Below are positions 33,042 to 41,226 of a DNA stretch of 64,000 nt, piece after piece. The notes beneath the pieces are model-generated. The model made no database searches and had not been told where the DNA came from. It saw only the letters and a list, made by a program, of their open reading frames with translations. The stretch is taken from positions 11,411 through 75,410 of the forward strand of contig CAZVFX010000020.1 in the NCBI GenBank assembly GCA_964626565.1, given 5' to 3'. Source of the stretch: CAZVFX01 sp964626565. Lineage in GTDB: Bacteria > Myxococcota_A > UBA9042 > CAIXZC01. Within the stretch, counting starts at the first letter, position 1; the number at the start of each line of letters is the position of its first letter. The position numbers and the translations under genes are program-made.

Positions 33042-34694
33042 TTGAACACAATGTTGCTCCACGTGCCGAAACTGGAGGACTACTACCTCCCGTTCGGCCG
33101 TTACATGAACGTCAACTACATGCCCATGGGGCTCCTTGGCCTGGCCCGACATTTGAAGCAGAACGGGCACGATGTAGAGGTGCTCCACGCAGGCGTCGAG
33201 AAGATACTCGACCCGGACTGGCGCATTGCTGATGAGATCGCCGATTTGGACGTAAAGGCGGTAGGCTTGACGCTGTTCTGGCACTACCAATCCTACGACG
33301 TCGCCCAGGCGATCCGCCGCCTGAAACAGGCCCGGCCCGACCTCTTCATCTTCCTGGGCGGCATCACCGCATCATACTTCGCCGACGATATTCTGAAGAC
33401 CCTGCCTGAAGCCGACGCAGTGGTGATGGGCGAAGGGTTCGATTCGACCTTAGGGCTGCTGGCCGGACTGGAAGCCGGCGGTGATCTCTCCGGAGTCCCC
33501 AACCTGGTGTGGCGCCGCGCCGGAAAGGTAGTGGTCAATCCCGACCGCCTGCAGCATCCCCAGCAACTGTTCGACAGCCTCTCCTTTGCCGATTTCTCCC
33601 CCATGCGGCACCACGACACCTACATCCGACAATTCGGTTTCCCCCTGGCCTACTCCTGGGAACGAACGCCGGAAGAAAACCGGCAGTTGATGACCATGGG
33701 ACGCAGTTTCTTTCCTCTGTATGTCGGCAGCGGCTGCAACACAGCGTGCTCTTACTGCTGTGGCAACACGGCCACGTTGAAACGAATTAACGGCGGCCAC
33801 CGCCTCATGTGGCGCTCCCACGACGCGGTGTTGCGCGATGTAAAAACCGCTCTGGACTTTGGCTATCGCACCATGGCGCTGTGCTTCGACCCCATCCCCG
33901 GCACCGGGCCCTATTATGCCGAGCTGTTCCGCCGCTGGAAGAAGGAGACCCCCGAGGCCGACTTGTACTTCGAATGCTGGGGCTTGCCCGAACCCGATTT
34001 TGTGACTGCGTTTGCCGATTGCTTCGAGCCGCCCCATTCATACCTGGCGCTCTCCCCCGACTCTGGAAGCGAGATGGTCCGCCGCAAAAACAAGGGCAAT
34101 TTTTACACCAACAGCCAGTTCTTCGAGTGTGCGGACAGTCTCGTGCAGCACGACATCCAGATGGACGTCTTCTTCTCCCTCGGCTTTCCCGGGGAAAACA
34201 TCGCCCGGGCGCTGGAGACCCGGGACATGATCCGCAAGGTCTCCGACGGCTACCCCAACGTGCGCAGACTCATGACCTGGGCGGTGCAGTTGGAGCCGGG
34301 CTCACTTCAGTTCGAGAATCCCGATCATTGGGGCATCGTCACCAACCGAAAGACTTTTGACGATTACGTCAACCTCCACGGATCCCGCGGCGACGCCTAC
34401 TCGATCCTGGGCTACAAGATCCGGGACTTCTTCGGCGATGAGCGGGATCATTGCTCCATCGAAGAATTCGAGGAGCATTTCCAGCATTTCAAGTGCATGG
34501 AATTCTGCTTTCTTAGCAAGGACCCCCGGGTGTATAATGATCCCGGAATGGGACGGGCGGAGTGCCTCCGGCGGCGCGACGCTCTGGCCGGGCGACGGGG
34601 GGCGGAATCGCCGACTCAAGAGATCAGCGCAACCTATAGCTGCCGGCAGGCGACGGGGGACGAACGCCCCCGGACTCCCCGGGTAGAGATATGA
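33042..34694 (+). CDS. radical SAM enzyme with B12-binding-like N-terminal domain
   Basis: Iron-sulfur enzyme of about 550 residues. The N-terminal 190 residues have a cobalamin-binding-type Rossmann fold (LGLARHLKQNGHDVEVL, then FLGGITASYFADDIL), but I see no DxHxxG cobalamin-ligand motif. The radical SAM cluster motif CNTACSYC is at residues 232-239, in a core of about 250 residues. The last 50 residues are Arg-rich and low in complexity. The TTG start at 33042 sits 8 nt after GGAGG (33029-33033); an ATG at 33051 is the alternative. It leads a seven-gene operon and overlaps the next start by four bases. Its substrate is unknown; such enzymes do methylations, rearrangements or ring closures. 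Confidence 0.83.
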   Translation: MNTMLLHVPKLEDYYLPFGRYMNVNYMPMGLLGLARHLKQNGHDVEVLHAGVEKILDPDWRIADEIADLDVKAVGLTLFWHYQSYDVAQAIRRLKQARPDLFIFLGGITASYFADDILKTLPEADAVVMGEGFDSTLGLLAGLEAGGDLSGVPNLVWRRAGKVVVNPDRLQHPQQLFDSLSFADFSPMRHHDTYIRQFGFPLAYSWERTPEENRQLMTMGRSFFPLYVGSGCNTACSYCCGNTATLKRINGGHRLMWRSHDAVLRDVKTALDFGYRTMALCFDPIPGTGPYYAELFRRWKKETPEADLYFECWGLPEPDFVTAFADCFEPPHSYLALSPDSGSEMVRRKNKGNFYTNSQFFECADSLVQHDIQMDVFFSLGFPGENIARALETRDMIRKVSDGYPNVRRLMTWAVQLEPGSLQFENPDHWGIVTNRKTFDDYVNLHGSRGDAYSILGYKIRDFFGDERDHCSIEEFEEHFQHFKCMEFCFLSKDPRVYNDPGMGRAECLRRRDALAGRRGAESPTQEISATYSCRQATGDERPRTPRVEI

Positions 34695-35884
34695 AGATAA
34701 CCATCATCGATAGCACCCTGAGGGAAGGAGAACAAACGCCGGGGGTGGCCTTTACCGCCGAGGAGAAGGTGGAGATAGTTCGCCTGCTTGCCGACGCAGG
34801 CGTGACCCACTTCGACGCAGCCACTGCGGAGTCCTCCGACGAGGATGCGCACTTCATTGCCATGGCCATGGACCAGGTGCCGGACGTCAAGTTGGGAGTA
34901 AGCTGCCGGTTGCGGCCGTCAGCACTACGCCTGGCCGCCGCCACCGGGGCCGCAGACCTGTTCGTGATCGTCCCCACCAGCGACATTCACCTTGAGAAAC
35001 GGCTGCGCATGAGCCAATCGGACCTGCTCGAAGAATTGACCGGTGCCATCGCGGACAGGCCCGACCCGTGTCCGCGGATCAACATCGCGCTGGAAGATGC
35101 ATTTCGCACTACCCCATATTTCATCCTGCAATGCATCGAAAAAGCCCTCGAAGCCGGGGCGACCCGATTCTTCGTCTCGGACACCGTGGGCACCACAACT
35201 CCCCGCGGAGTGCGCAGGATGGTGCGCACCGTGATGAGCGAATTCCGCGACAGAATCGAACTGGGCACCCACTTCCACAACGACTTCGGCCTGGCCACCG
35301 CCAACACCCTGGCCGCCCTAGAGGAGGGAGCCACCCTTCCCACCGCATCGGTAAATGGCCTCGGCGAAAGGGCCGGTATCGCTGACCTCGCTCAGGTTGC
35401 GGCCTCAGCCAGGAAGCTGCTCGGCGCGACCCACACGGTTCGCCTTGACCGGATGCGGGCCGTAAGCACGCAACTCGCCCGCCTCACCGGGATAACGGTC
35501 TCTCAAAACTCCCCCATCACCGGTCACAACGCGTTCCAGCACACCTCCGGAATCCACGTCCACGGTATGCTTATCGATCCCGCCACCTACGAGGCGTTGG
35601 ACGGCCAGTGCTTCGGTGCAAAGACGGAGTTGATACTGGGAAAACAGTCCGGCCGCCATCACCTGCGACACTTGTTGGATGAAGCAGGATTGGAGGCCCC
35701 GGACGACCTGGTGGAGGCTCTGCTCCAGCAGGTCAAGGCAGAGGCCGCCAACCCGCGCCGCCGAGAAGCGCTGCGCGCTTTCTCGGATCGTTTCGACGAC
35801 CTCAACAAAAGAGTGCTGCCAGTGGACTGGAGTCTGCTGCTGGAGTGGCTGAAACGACGGGCAGGCAAAACCACGGAGAGTTGA
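34691..35884 (+). CDS. homocitrate/2-isopropylmalate synthase-family condensing enzyme
   Basis: Claisen-type condensation of acetyl-CoA with a 2-oxoacid (family function). The catalytic-barrel motifs are DSTLREGEQTPGV (metal and catalytic Arg), HFHNDFGLATAN and NGLGERAG, and HTSGIHVHG near the end of the barrel. At 397 residues it lacks the C-terminal leucine-regulation domain of LeuA and is closer in length to homocitrate synthase (NifV/AksA type). It overlaps the radical SAM stop (ATGA). It is followed by aconitase-like large and small subunits, as in 2-oxoacid chain elongation. Which oxoacid it takes is not evident from the sequence. Confidence 0.9.
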   Translation: MKITIIDSTLREGEQTPGVAFTAEEKVEIVRLLADAGVTHFDAATAESSDEDAHFIAMAMDQVPDVKLGVSCRLRPSALRLAAATGAADLFVIVPTSDIHLEKRLRMSQSDLLEELTGAIADRPDPCPRINIALEDAFRTTPYFILQCIEKALEAGATRFFVSDTVGTTTPRGVRRMVRTVMSEFRDRIELGTHFHNDFGLATANTLAALEEGATLPTASVNGLGERAGIADLAQVAASARKLLGATHTVRLDRMRAVSTQLARLTGITVSQNSPITGHNAFQHTSGIHVHGMLIDPATYEALDGQCFGAKTELILGKQSGRHHLRHLLDEAGLEAPDDLVEALLQQVKAEAANPRRREALRAFSDRFDDLNKRVLPVDWSLLLEWLKRRAGKTTES

Positions 35885-35885
35885 C

Positions 35886-37055
35886 TTGACGCTGTTCGAC
35901 AACATCTGGAGCGGACACTGCACCGGAAAGAAGGACGGCGTCTACGAACAGTTGCGCGTCGACCTCGTCTATGGTCACGAAGGGACGTTGGCCCTCTGCC
36001 TTGAACAACTGAAGAAATATGACGGGCCCAAAATGGCCCCGGAACAGCTCTTCTTTGTGGTGGACCATTTCTCTCCGCCCTCCTCCGGCCCCTTCGCCGA
36101 CATCGTCCGCGATCTTTCCACCTTCTGCTCCCAGCGGCAGATTTCGCTCCGGATGCACGAGGGGATCGGGCACCGGCTCATGCTGGAAGACGAAAGAGTG
36201 CAGCCGGGCATGCTGGTCGTCGGCGCGGATTCCCACACGACCACCATCGGCGGCAAAGGGGCGCTGGGGATAGGCCTTGGCTCTTCCGACGTCCTCGCCG
36301 TGCTCATGACCGGCACCGTGTGGCTGAAACGCCCCCCGGTGGCCGCAGTGCGCCTGCATGGAGAACTGCCCCCGGGGGTGGAGGCCAAGGACGCAGTACT
36401 CCAACTGCTGGCCGACCACGGCCAGGGCGGCTTCCTCGGTGAAGTTGTTGAATATCAGGACGACTCCACTGCCGGACTCGCGCTCGAACAGCGGGCCGTG
36501 TTGACCAACATGTGCGTGGAAATGGGCGCAGTATCGGCCCTGGTAAGCAATTGCACCCCCGACGGCTCCGCGCGCAAACTCGATCTCGACCTGTCGGGAC
36601 TTTCGCCTCTGGTAGCGCGCCCCGGGGCTCCCGATAATGTGACACCCGCGAAACAACTTGGCGACGTGACAATAGACACCGCCATGGTGGGCTCTTGCGC
36701 CGCGGGTGGATTGTCGGATCTGGAGACCGCAGCCAGACTCCTTGCCGGGCGCAAGGTCGCGCCGGGCACCAACCTGCTGGTCACCCCCGCAACCAGGCGG
36801 ATACTTATAACAGCAGTTGAAAAAGGGATCATCTCGACCTTGCTTGAAGCCGGCGCAGTCTTGCTCAATCCGTCCTGCGGCGCCTGCGGCGGCATCGACA
36901 AGGGGATCCCCGCAGTGGGAGAAACGGTAATCACAACCGCACCCCGAAACTACGGCTCCAGGGCGCGGGTCGGCTCCAAGGTCTACCTGGCCTCTACCGC
37001 CACCACCGTAGCCAGCGCGTTGGCAGGCACCATTTGCCCGGGCGGAGGGTCGTGA
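35886..37055 (+). CDS. aconitase-family large subunit (LeuC/homoaconitase-like)
   Basis: Dehydratase/isomerase large subunit of 389 residues, shorter than E. coli LeuC. It begins with TTG at 35886 just after the synthase stop, with GGAGAG upstream. Family motifs: GADSHTTTIGGKGALGIGLGSSD and two [4Fe-4S] ligand segments, GSCAAGG and PSCGACGG. The usual GSCTNG is GSCAAGG here, so the Thr-Asn after the first Cys is replaced by Ala-Ala; the cysteine itself is kept. It pairs with the 161-residue small subunit downstream and acts on the condensation product of the upstream synthase (inference). Confidence 0.86.
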   Translation: MTLFDNIWSGHCTGKKDGVYEQLRVDLVYGHEGTLALCLEQLKKYDGPKMAPEQLFFVVDHFSPPSSGPFADIVRDLSTFCSQRQISLRMHEGIGHRLMLEDERVQPGMLVVGADSHTTTIGGKGALGIGLGSSDVLAVLMTGTVWLKRPPVAAVRLHGELPPGVEAKDAVLQLLADHGQGGFLGEVVEYQDDSTAGLALEQRAVLTNMCVEMGAVSALVSNCTPDGSARKLDLDLSGLSPLVARPGAPDNVTPAKQLGDVTIDTAMVGSCAAGGLSDLETAARLLAGRKVAPGTNLLVTPATRRILITAVEKGIISTLLEAGAVLLNPSCGACGGIDKGIPAVGETVITTAPRNYGSRARVGSKVYLASTATTVASALAGTICPGGGS

Positions 37056-37056
37056 A

Positions 37057-37542
37057 ATGATCATCGAGGCCAGAGCACTGGTATTGGGAGACAACGTCAA
37101 CACCGACCTGTTGCACCCCCCGGCATTCTACTCCACCGACGACAAGACTGCGGCCAGGGGAGCCTTCGCCGGCCTGGACCTGGACAGAGCAGCCCTGGGC
37201 CCGCCCCCTTACGTCATACTGGCGGGGAAGAACTTCGGGTGCGGATCCAGCCGGGAGTCGACCATGAGGGCGCTGAAAACCGCCGGCCTGGTGGCCATCG
37301 CGGCGCGGTCTTTCGCCCACATCTTCCACCGCACCGCGACAAACCTGGGCGTACCAGCCCTCGTCATCCGGGGAAACCCGGTGGCAACAAAGACCGGGGC
37401 CAGCGTCGCTTTCGACTCCGAGCTGTGGACGGTACGCTTCGAAGGCGCCACAACCGTCCCACCCGAACCCTTTGAACAACAGCTACTGGCAGCCGGCGGC
37501 CTCGAGAACCTCCTCGCCGGCAAGGATTGGCAATGGGAATAG
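37057..37542 (+). CDS. aconitase-family small subunit (LeuD-like)
   Basis: Small (swivelling) subunit of the isomerase, 161 residues. The family signatures GDNVNTDLLHP and KNFGCGSSRES are intact. It starts 1 nt after the large subunit, behind GGCGGAGGG, and its last codons overlap the FAD oxidoreductase start region. Together with the large subunit it would interconvert 2-hydroxy and 3-hydroxy tricarboxylate-type acids, as in leucine, lysine or coenzyme B side-chain elongation. There is no LeuB-type dehydrogenase in the operon, so the elongation cycle as drawn lacks its usual last oxidation step. Confidence 0.87.
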   Translation: MIIEARALVLGDNVNTDLLHPPAFYSTDDKTAARGAFAGLDLDRAALGPPPYVILAGKNFGCGSSRESTMRALKTAGLVAIAARSFAHIFHRTATNLGVPALVIRGNPVATKTGASVAFDSELWTVRFEGATTVPPEPFEQQLLAAGGLENLLAGKDWQWE

Positions 37543-38765
37543 ATACCGCACACCAGGCTCCGGCCAACTACGACGTCGCAGTAATCGGCGGCGGAGTGGC
37601 GGGGTTGAGCGCAGCGATAAGAGTCCGCTTCGTCAAGGCGATGGAGGCGCTGCCGTTGTCGGTAGTCGTTTTCGAGTGCTCCAAGCCGGGGGGCCTCGTA
37701 AGGGTTGGTCAGCAGAGATACGTGACAGGGCCCTCCTTCAAACTGGATGCGGACAACATTCTCGGCGACCTGATGGGAGACGTTGAGCAATATGAAATCC
37801 CCATCCTCCGCACCAGGATAACTGCTGTGGAGCAGGCGGGTAAGAAATTCGTATTGCACGGGGAAGACGGCTCCCACACCACTGCGCTCAGCGTCGTAGT
37901 AGCCACCGGCTCAAGGCCGTTGTGTAACGAGCTGGAGTTTCTGGGCGACGGCGTGTTCATCACCTACAAAGGGCTCAGTTTCCTACCGCTGATCCTCGAC
38001 GAAGCGGTGAAGACCGCGGGGGGAAAGCCTGTCGCAGTGGTGACCAACCGGCGCATCGGCGCCCTGTTGCCCCTGTTTGGCAACCGGACCGCAGACTTCC
38101 TCTATCTGCTTTTTCCACCTGCGGCCGAATCGGGAGGATTGAAGATGCCGGGGAGGACCTTGGACATCGCCGGTTTTGAAGTCCGCAAAGTCGACGGCGG
38201 CTTTGAGCTGGAAGTGCGCTCGAGGTCGGGGGAGACTTCTGTGGAAAAGTGCGGCGCGGTGCTGCTGGACTACGTTTCGTTCCAAACCGAACCGTCCCTG
38301 CCTTCGCTCGACGTCCCGATCCGCCTCGGCCCCACCGGTGCGCCGGTGGTGGACTCTTTCCTGGCCAGCAGCGTCCCCGGCCTCTATTTCGCCGGTGACG
38401 TTACCTGCCGATACGCCAACACCGCGGCCGCCATTTCCGACGGCGTCCTGGCAGGTTTCGGCGCCTACTCCCACGCCTATCGGACCCTGTTCGGCCACTC
38501 GCCGCCCCTCTTTGCATACCGGGCTCCGGAGAGCCCCGGGCAGTTCCTCGCCGGGGAATTGCCCAACCTCTCAGACGGGCATTTGATCAGGTGGCTGCAA
38601 ACCCCATCCCAGGGGCACCCGCTAAGAGCCTGTGACGGCTCCACACTGGCCGAAGCTTCCCGGGACTCGGGGCTGACTGTTTCCCGGGTGAAAGACCTTG
38701 TGCTCGACGCGATCAGGGACAAACGCCTCACCGTCTACCCGCCGCAAACCTCCGGGGGAAACTGA
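37533..38765 (+). CDS. FAD-dependent NAD(P)-linked oxidoreductase with C-terminal helix-turn-helix-like tail
   Basis: Flavoprotein of 410 residues, similar in its fold signals to thioredoxin reductase and ferredoxin-NADP reductase-like enzymes. The Rossmann signature VIGGGVAGLSAA is near the N-terminus and the late FAD signature GLYFAGDVTCRY supplies the flavin Asp. No CxxC redox pair is seen, so it is not a thioredoxin reductase. The last 60 residues (STLAEASRDSGLTVSRVKDLV) look like a small helix-turn-helix domain. I chose the ATG at 37533 (AAGGA spacing) over a TTG at 37527. It overlaps the small subunit. It could carry out the missing oxidation or reduce the aldehyde or acyl product (inference). 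Confidence 0.8.
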   Translation: MGIDTAHQAPANYDVAVIGGGVAGLSAAIRVRFVKAMEALPLSVVVFECSKPGGLVRVGQQRYVTGPSFKLDADNILGDLMGDVEQYEIPILRTRITAVEQAGKKFVLHGEDGSHTTALSVVVATGSRPLCNELEFLGDGVFITYKGLSFLPLILDEAVKTAGGKPVAVVTNRRIGALLPLFGNRTADFLYLLFPPAAESGGLKMPGRTLDIAGFEVRKVDGGFELEVRSRSGETSVEKCGAVLLDYVSFQTEPSLPSLDVPIRLGPTGAPVVDSFLASSVPGLYFAGDVTCRYANTAAAISDGVLAGFGAYSHAYRTLFGHSPPLFAYRAPESPGQFLAGELPNLSDGHLIRWLQTPSQGHPLRACDGSTLAEASRDSGLTVSRVKDLVLDAIRDKRLTVYPPQTSGGN

Positions 38766-39877
38766 TGACCCCGGGCAAACTAGCTGACGAACGGGCCGAA
38801 ATCGCGGCTCAACTGCGTGCCGCCATCGGAGGCGACGACTGGAACGAAAAGCAGTTCAACTCGCTCGCGTTAGCCTTGTTTGCCCATCAGTATGAACATA
38901 TGGCGGCCTATGGCAGACTGTGCGACAGTCGCGGGATTTCGCCGGCAACCTTGCGCCAATGGCGGCAGATACCGGCCGTCCCAACCACCCTGTTCAAGCA
39001 AACAAGCCTGGCCTGCGGCCCCCCCGAACAGATCGCAGCAGTGTTCAGCACCAGCGGCACCAGTGAAGGGCCGGCCAAGGGAAAGTCACACTTCTCCCTC
39101 GACGGCCTGGCGCTCATGAGGAAGAGCATTCTGGTCAACGCTCGAAAGATGCTCTTTCCCGATATCGACAAAATGCACATCCTGGTGCTGGCGCCCTCGC
39201 CCGAGCTGGCCCCCCAGATGATCATGGCCTGGGGTATGGCCCGGCTGCTGGAGCAATGGGGAACCGACGAAAGCCGCTTCCTGGTAAACAAGGATGGACT
39301 CGACGTGCCCACCCTCATGTCGCTCCTGCGTCGGTTCTCCAAGGCGTCGGAGCCGGTTACCCTCATCGGCGCATCCTTCGGCTTCGTGAACCTCCTCGAA
39401 GCGCTCAAAGCCAAGGAGCTGTCGTTCTCCTTGCCCGCAGGCTCGCGCATAATGGACGCGGGCGGGTACAAAGGACGCTCCCGGGAACTCACCAGGGCCG
39501 AACTCGAGCAACTTTTCCTCGATGGTTTCGGGGTCCCGTCCCACCAGGCCGTGAACCTGCTCGGGATGACCGAGCTTGCGTCCCAATTCTACGACAACTC
39601 CCTCGTCCGCTCCGCAGGGGAAGGTGTTGGTCTACAAAACCCGGAGTGGACTCGCACCAGGGTGGTGGACCCCATGACCGGCGAGGAGATGCCGGCAGGA
39701 GAAGAAGGGGTCTTGTGCCACATGGACCTGGCAAACCTCGATACCCCCATGCACGTACTCACCGACGACCTCGGCGTCGCCGGCAATGACCGTTTCAAAG
39801 TGCAGGGAAGACTCAACGCAGACGACTCCAGGGGGTGTTCCCTCACCGTTGACGAACTGACGCGGAGCCGACCATGA
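38765..39877 (+). CDS. luxE-like: LuxE-like acyl-protein synthetase
   Basis: Activates a carboxylic acid as acyl-adenylate and moves the acyl group to a cysteine, for delivery to a LuxC-type reductase (family function). The adenylation signature is STSGTSEGPAKG. The 370-residue length equals that of Vibrio LuxE, whose acyl cysteine lies near position 362; here Cys358 is in the same C-terminal place. Motifs NLLGMTELASQFYD and MDAGGYKG fit the AMP-forming fold. The ATG at 38765 overlaps the stop of the previous gene by one base and follows GGGGGA. It is coupled to the LuxC-like gene by an ATGA overlap. There is no LuxAB in the window, so this is not a light-emission operon. Confidence 0.88.
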   Translation: MTPGKLADERAEIAAQLRAAIGGDDWNEKQFNSLALALFAHQYEHMAAYGRLCDSRGISPATLRQWRQIPAVPTTLFKQTSLACGPPEQIAAVFSTSGTSEGPAKGKSHFSLDGLALMRKSILVNARKMLFPDIDKMHILVLAPSPELAPQMIMAWGMARLLEQWGTDESRFLVNKDGLDVPTLMSLLRRFSKASEPVTLIGASFGFVNLLEALKAKELSFSLPAGSRIMDAGGYKGRSRELTRAELEQLFLDGFGVPSHQAVNLLGMTELASQFYDNSLVRSAGEGVGLQNPEWTRTRVVDPMTGEEMPAGEEGVLCHMDLANLDTPMHVLTDDLGVAGNDRFKVQGRLNADDSRGCSLTVDELTRSRP

Positions 39878-41226
39878 ACGCCGATTTCCCCACCTCCTGG
39901 CTGCCTCCGGATCTGGGGACAGACCTCTCGTCTCTCGACGCCATCATGGCCGCAATGGCCGCCCGAAAGGAACGCCTCACGGCGCTGCCGGTTCAGCGCA
40001 TCATCGATGCACTGGACGCCACCTCGAAAGAGTGGCTTCAGCCGGATGATCCACGCCGCGACAAACTGGTGGCCGCCATCTCGGCCGCTACCGGAGTGTC
40101 ACCGCAAATGGTGGCAATCTCCATTCGCCTGGAAATGGAAAGCTCTCTCGGACCACATCTCCTCGCCGCGCTGAAAAACGAAATCGGCAACCCTTCCTAC
40201 CTGGATCTCTTTGCGCCAAACACCCTGCTGGCCGGCGAGACTCTTGCCCTAGGTCCTAACCTGGTGGGCGGGATCGTGTCGTCCAACATCCCCGCTTTGC
40301 CACACCTCACCGTCATGCGGAGCCTGCTCGTGAAGGCGCCCTGCGTGGTGAAGTCGTCCAAGGACGAGCCCCTCTTTCTCCCTGCCTACCTGCAGAGCCT
40401 GTGGGAAGTGGACCCGGAGGTGGGCGGATGTGCAGCCGCGGTGAGTTTCGGAAGGGAGCAGACCGAACTGCTGGACACCTTCCTTGACGCCATCGACTTC
40501 CTCATCGCTTACGGAGGATTGGACGCCATCGCGGGCCTACGCAAGAAGTGGCCCGAAAGTTCCCGCACACTCTACCACGGCCACAAGCTGGGCTTTGGCA
40601 TCGTAACAGCCGAAGCGTTGGGGACAGACCTCATGGATCTGGCCGCAAAAATCGCCTGGGACGTGGTGCTCTTCGACCAGGAAGCGTGCCTCGCTCCCCA
40701 CGTTGTTTTTGTCGAAGCAAGTCGAACGGACACACAGTCGTTAGGGGAAAAGGTGGCCGCGGCCATGGAGAAGCTGGCCGCTGAGTTGCCTCCGGCCAAA
40801 CGCTCTCTCTCCGCCAGGCTGGCAGTACGGCAAGAGCTGGACTCCCTGGCCGCACTCGACCAGACAGCAAAGGTCTGTCCCGCGGGCAGCTTCGAGAACG
40901 GCGTGGTGGTAGTTCAGGAAGCCGATACTTTTCACCCTTCCCCGCTCGGCCGGTTCGTCAGATTGGTGCCCGTAAGATCCCTGGACGCCGCCTTGGAACT
41001 CGTCAGGCCCTTGCAAGGTCTACTGCAAAACGCATCCATCGCATGCCCCGACGAATCACGCCGCCGCCACATCGCCACCGCCCTGGCCCGGGAAGGAGTC
41101 GCCAGGGTCTGTCCCCCCGGCAACATGGGCACCCCTTCCATGATGTGGCATCATGACGGCTTTCCGTGCATATCCAAAATGCTCACGTTTTGCGATTGGG
41201 AAACCGGGGTACATCACCAGGACTAG
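39874..41226 (+). CDS. luxC-like: LuxC-like acyl reductase (aldehyde-forming)
   Basis: Aldehyde-dehydrogenase-fold enzyme of 450 residues that reduces an enzyme-bound acyl group to the aldehyde with NADPH (family function). The catalytic Cys272 sits in DQEACLAPHVVFVE, in the place of LuxC Cys286. The family blocks NIPALPHLTV and the C-terminal GFPCISKM are present. It is the last gene of the operon, and its stop overlaps the convergent caspase-like gene end. With the upstream LuxE-like synthetase it forms an acid-to-aldehyde pair. The likely acid is the product of the condensing enzyme and isomerase or a radical-SAM-modified acid (inference). Confidence 0.88.
   Translation: MNADFPTSWLPPDLGTDLSSLDAIMAAMAARKERLTALPVQRIIDALDATSKEWLQPDDPRRDKLVAAISAATGVSPQMVAISIRLEMESSLGPHLLAALKNEIGNPSYLDLFAPNTLLAGETLALGPNLVGGIVSSNIPALPHLTVMRSLLVKAPCVVKSSKDEPLFLPAYLQSLWEVDPEVGGCAAAVSFGREQTELLDTFLDAIDFLIAYGGLDAIAGLRKKWPESSRTLYHGHKLGFGIVTAEALGTDLMDLAAKIAWDVVLFDQEACLAPHVVFVEASRTDTQSLGEKVAAAMEKLAAELPPAKRSLSARLAVRQELDSLAALDQTAKVCPAGSFENGVVVVQEADTFHPSPLGRFVRLVPVRSLDAALELVRPLQGLLQNASIACPDESRRRHIATALAREGVARVCPPGNMGTPSMMWHHDGFPCISKMLTFCDWETGVHHQD

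Noticed and set aside
34691..37542. Leucine biosynthesis genes
   Set aside because: The synthase lacks the LeuA regulatory domain, no LeuB follows, and the operon continues with radical-SAM and LuxCE partners, so standard leucine synthesis is unlikely.
38765..41226. Bioluminescence operon
   Set aside because: LuxE and LuxC homologues are present, but luciferase (LuxAB) and LuxD are absent; the neighbours are elongation enzymes.
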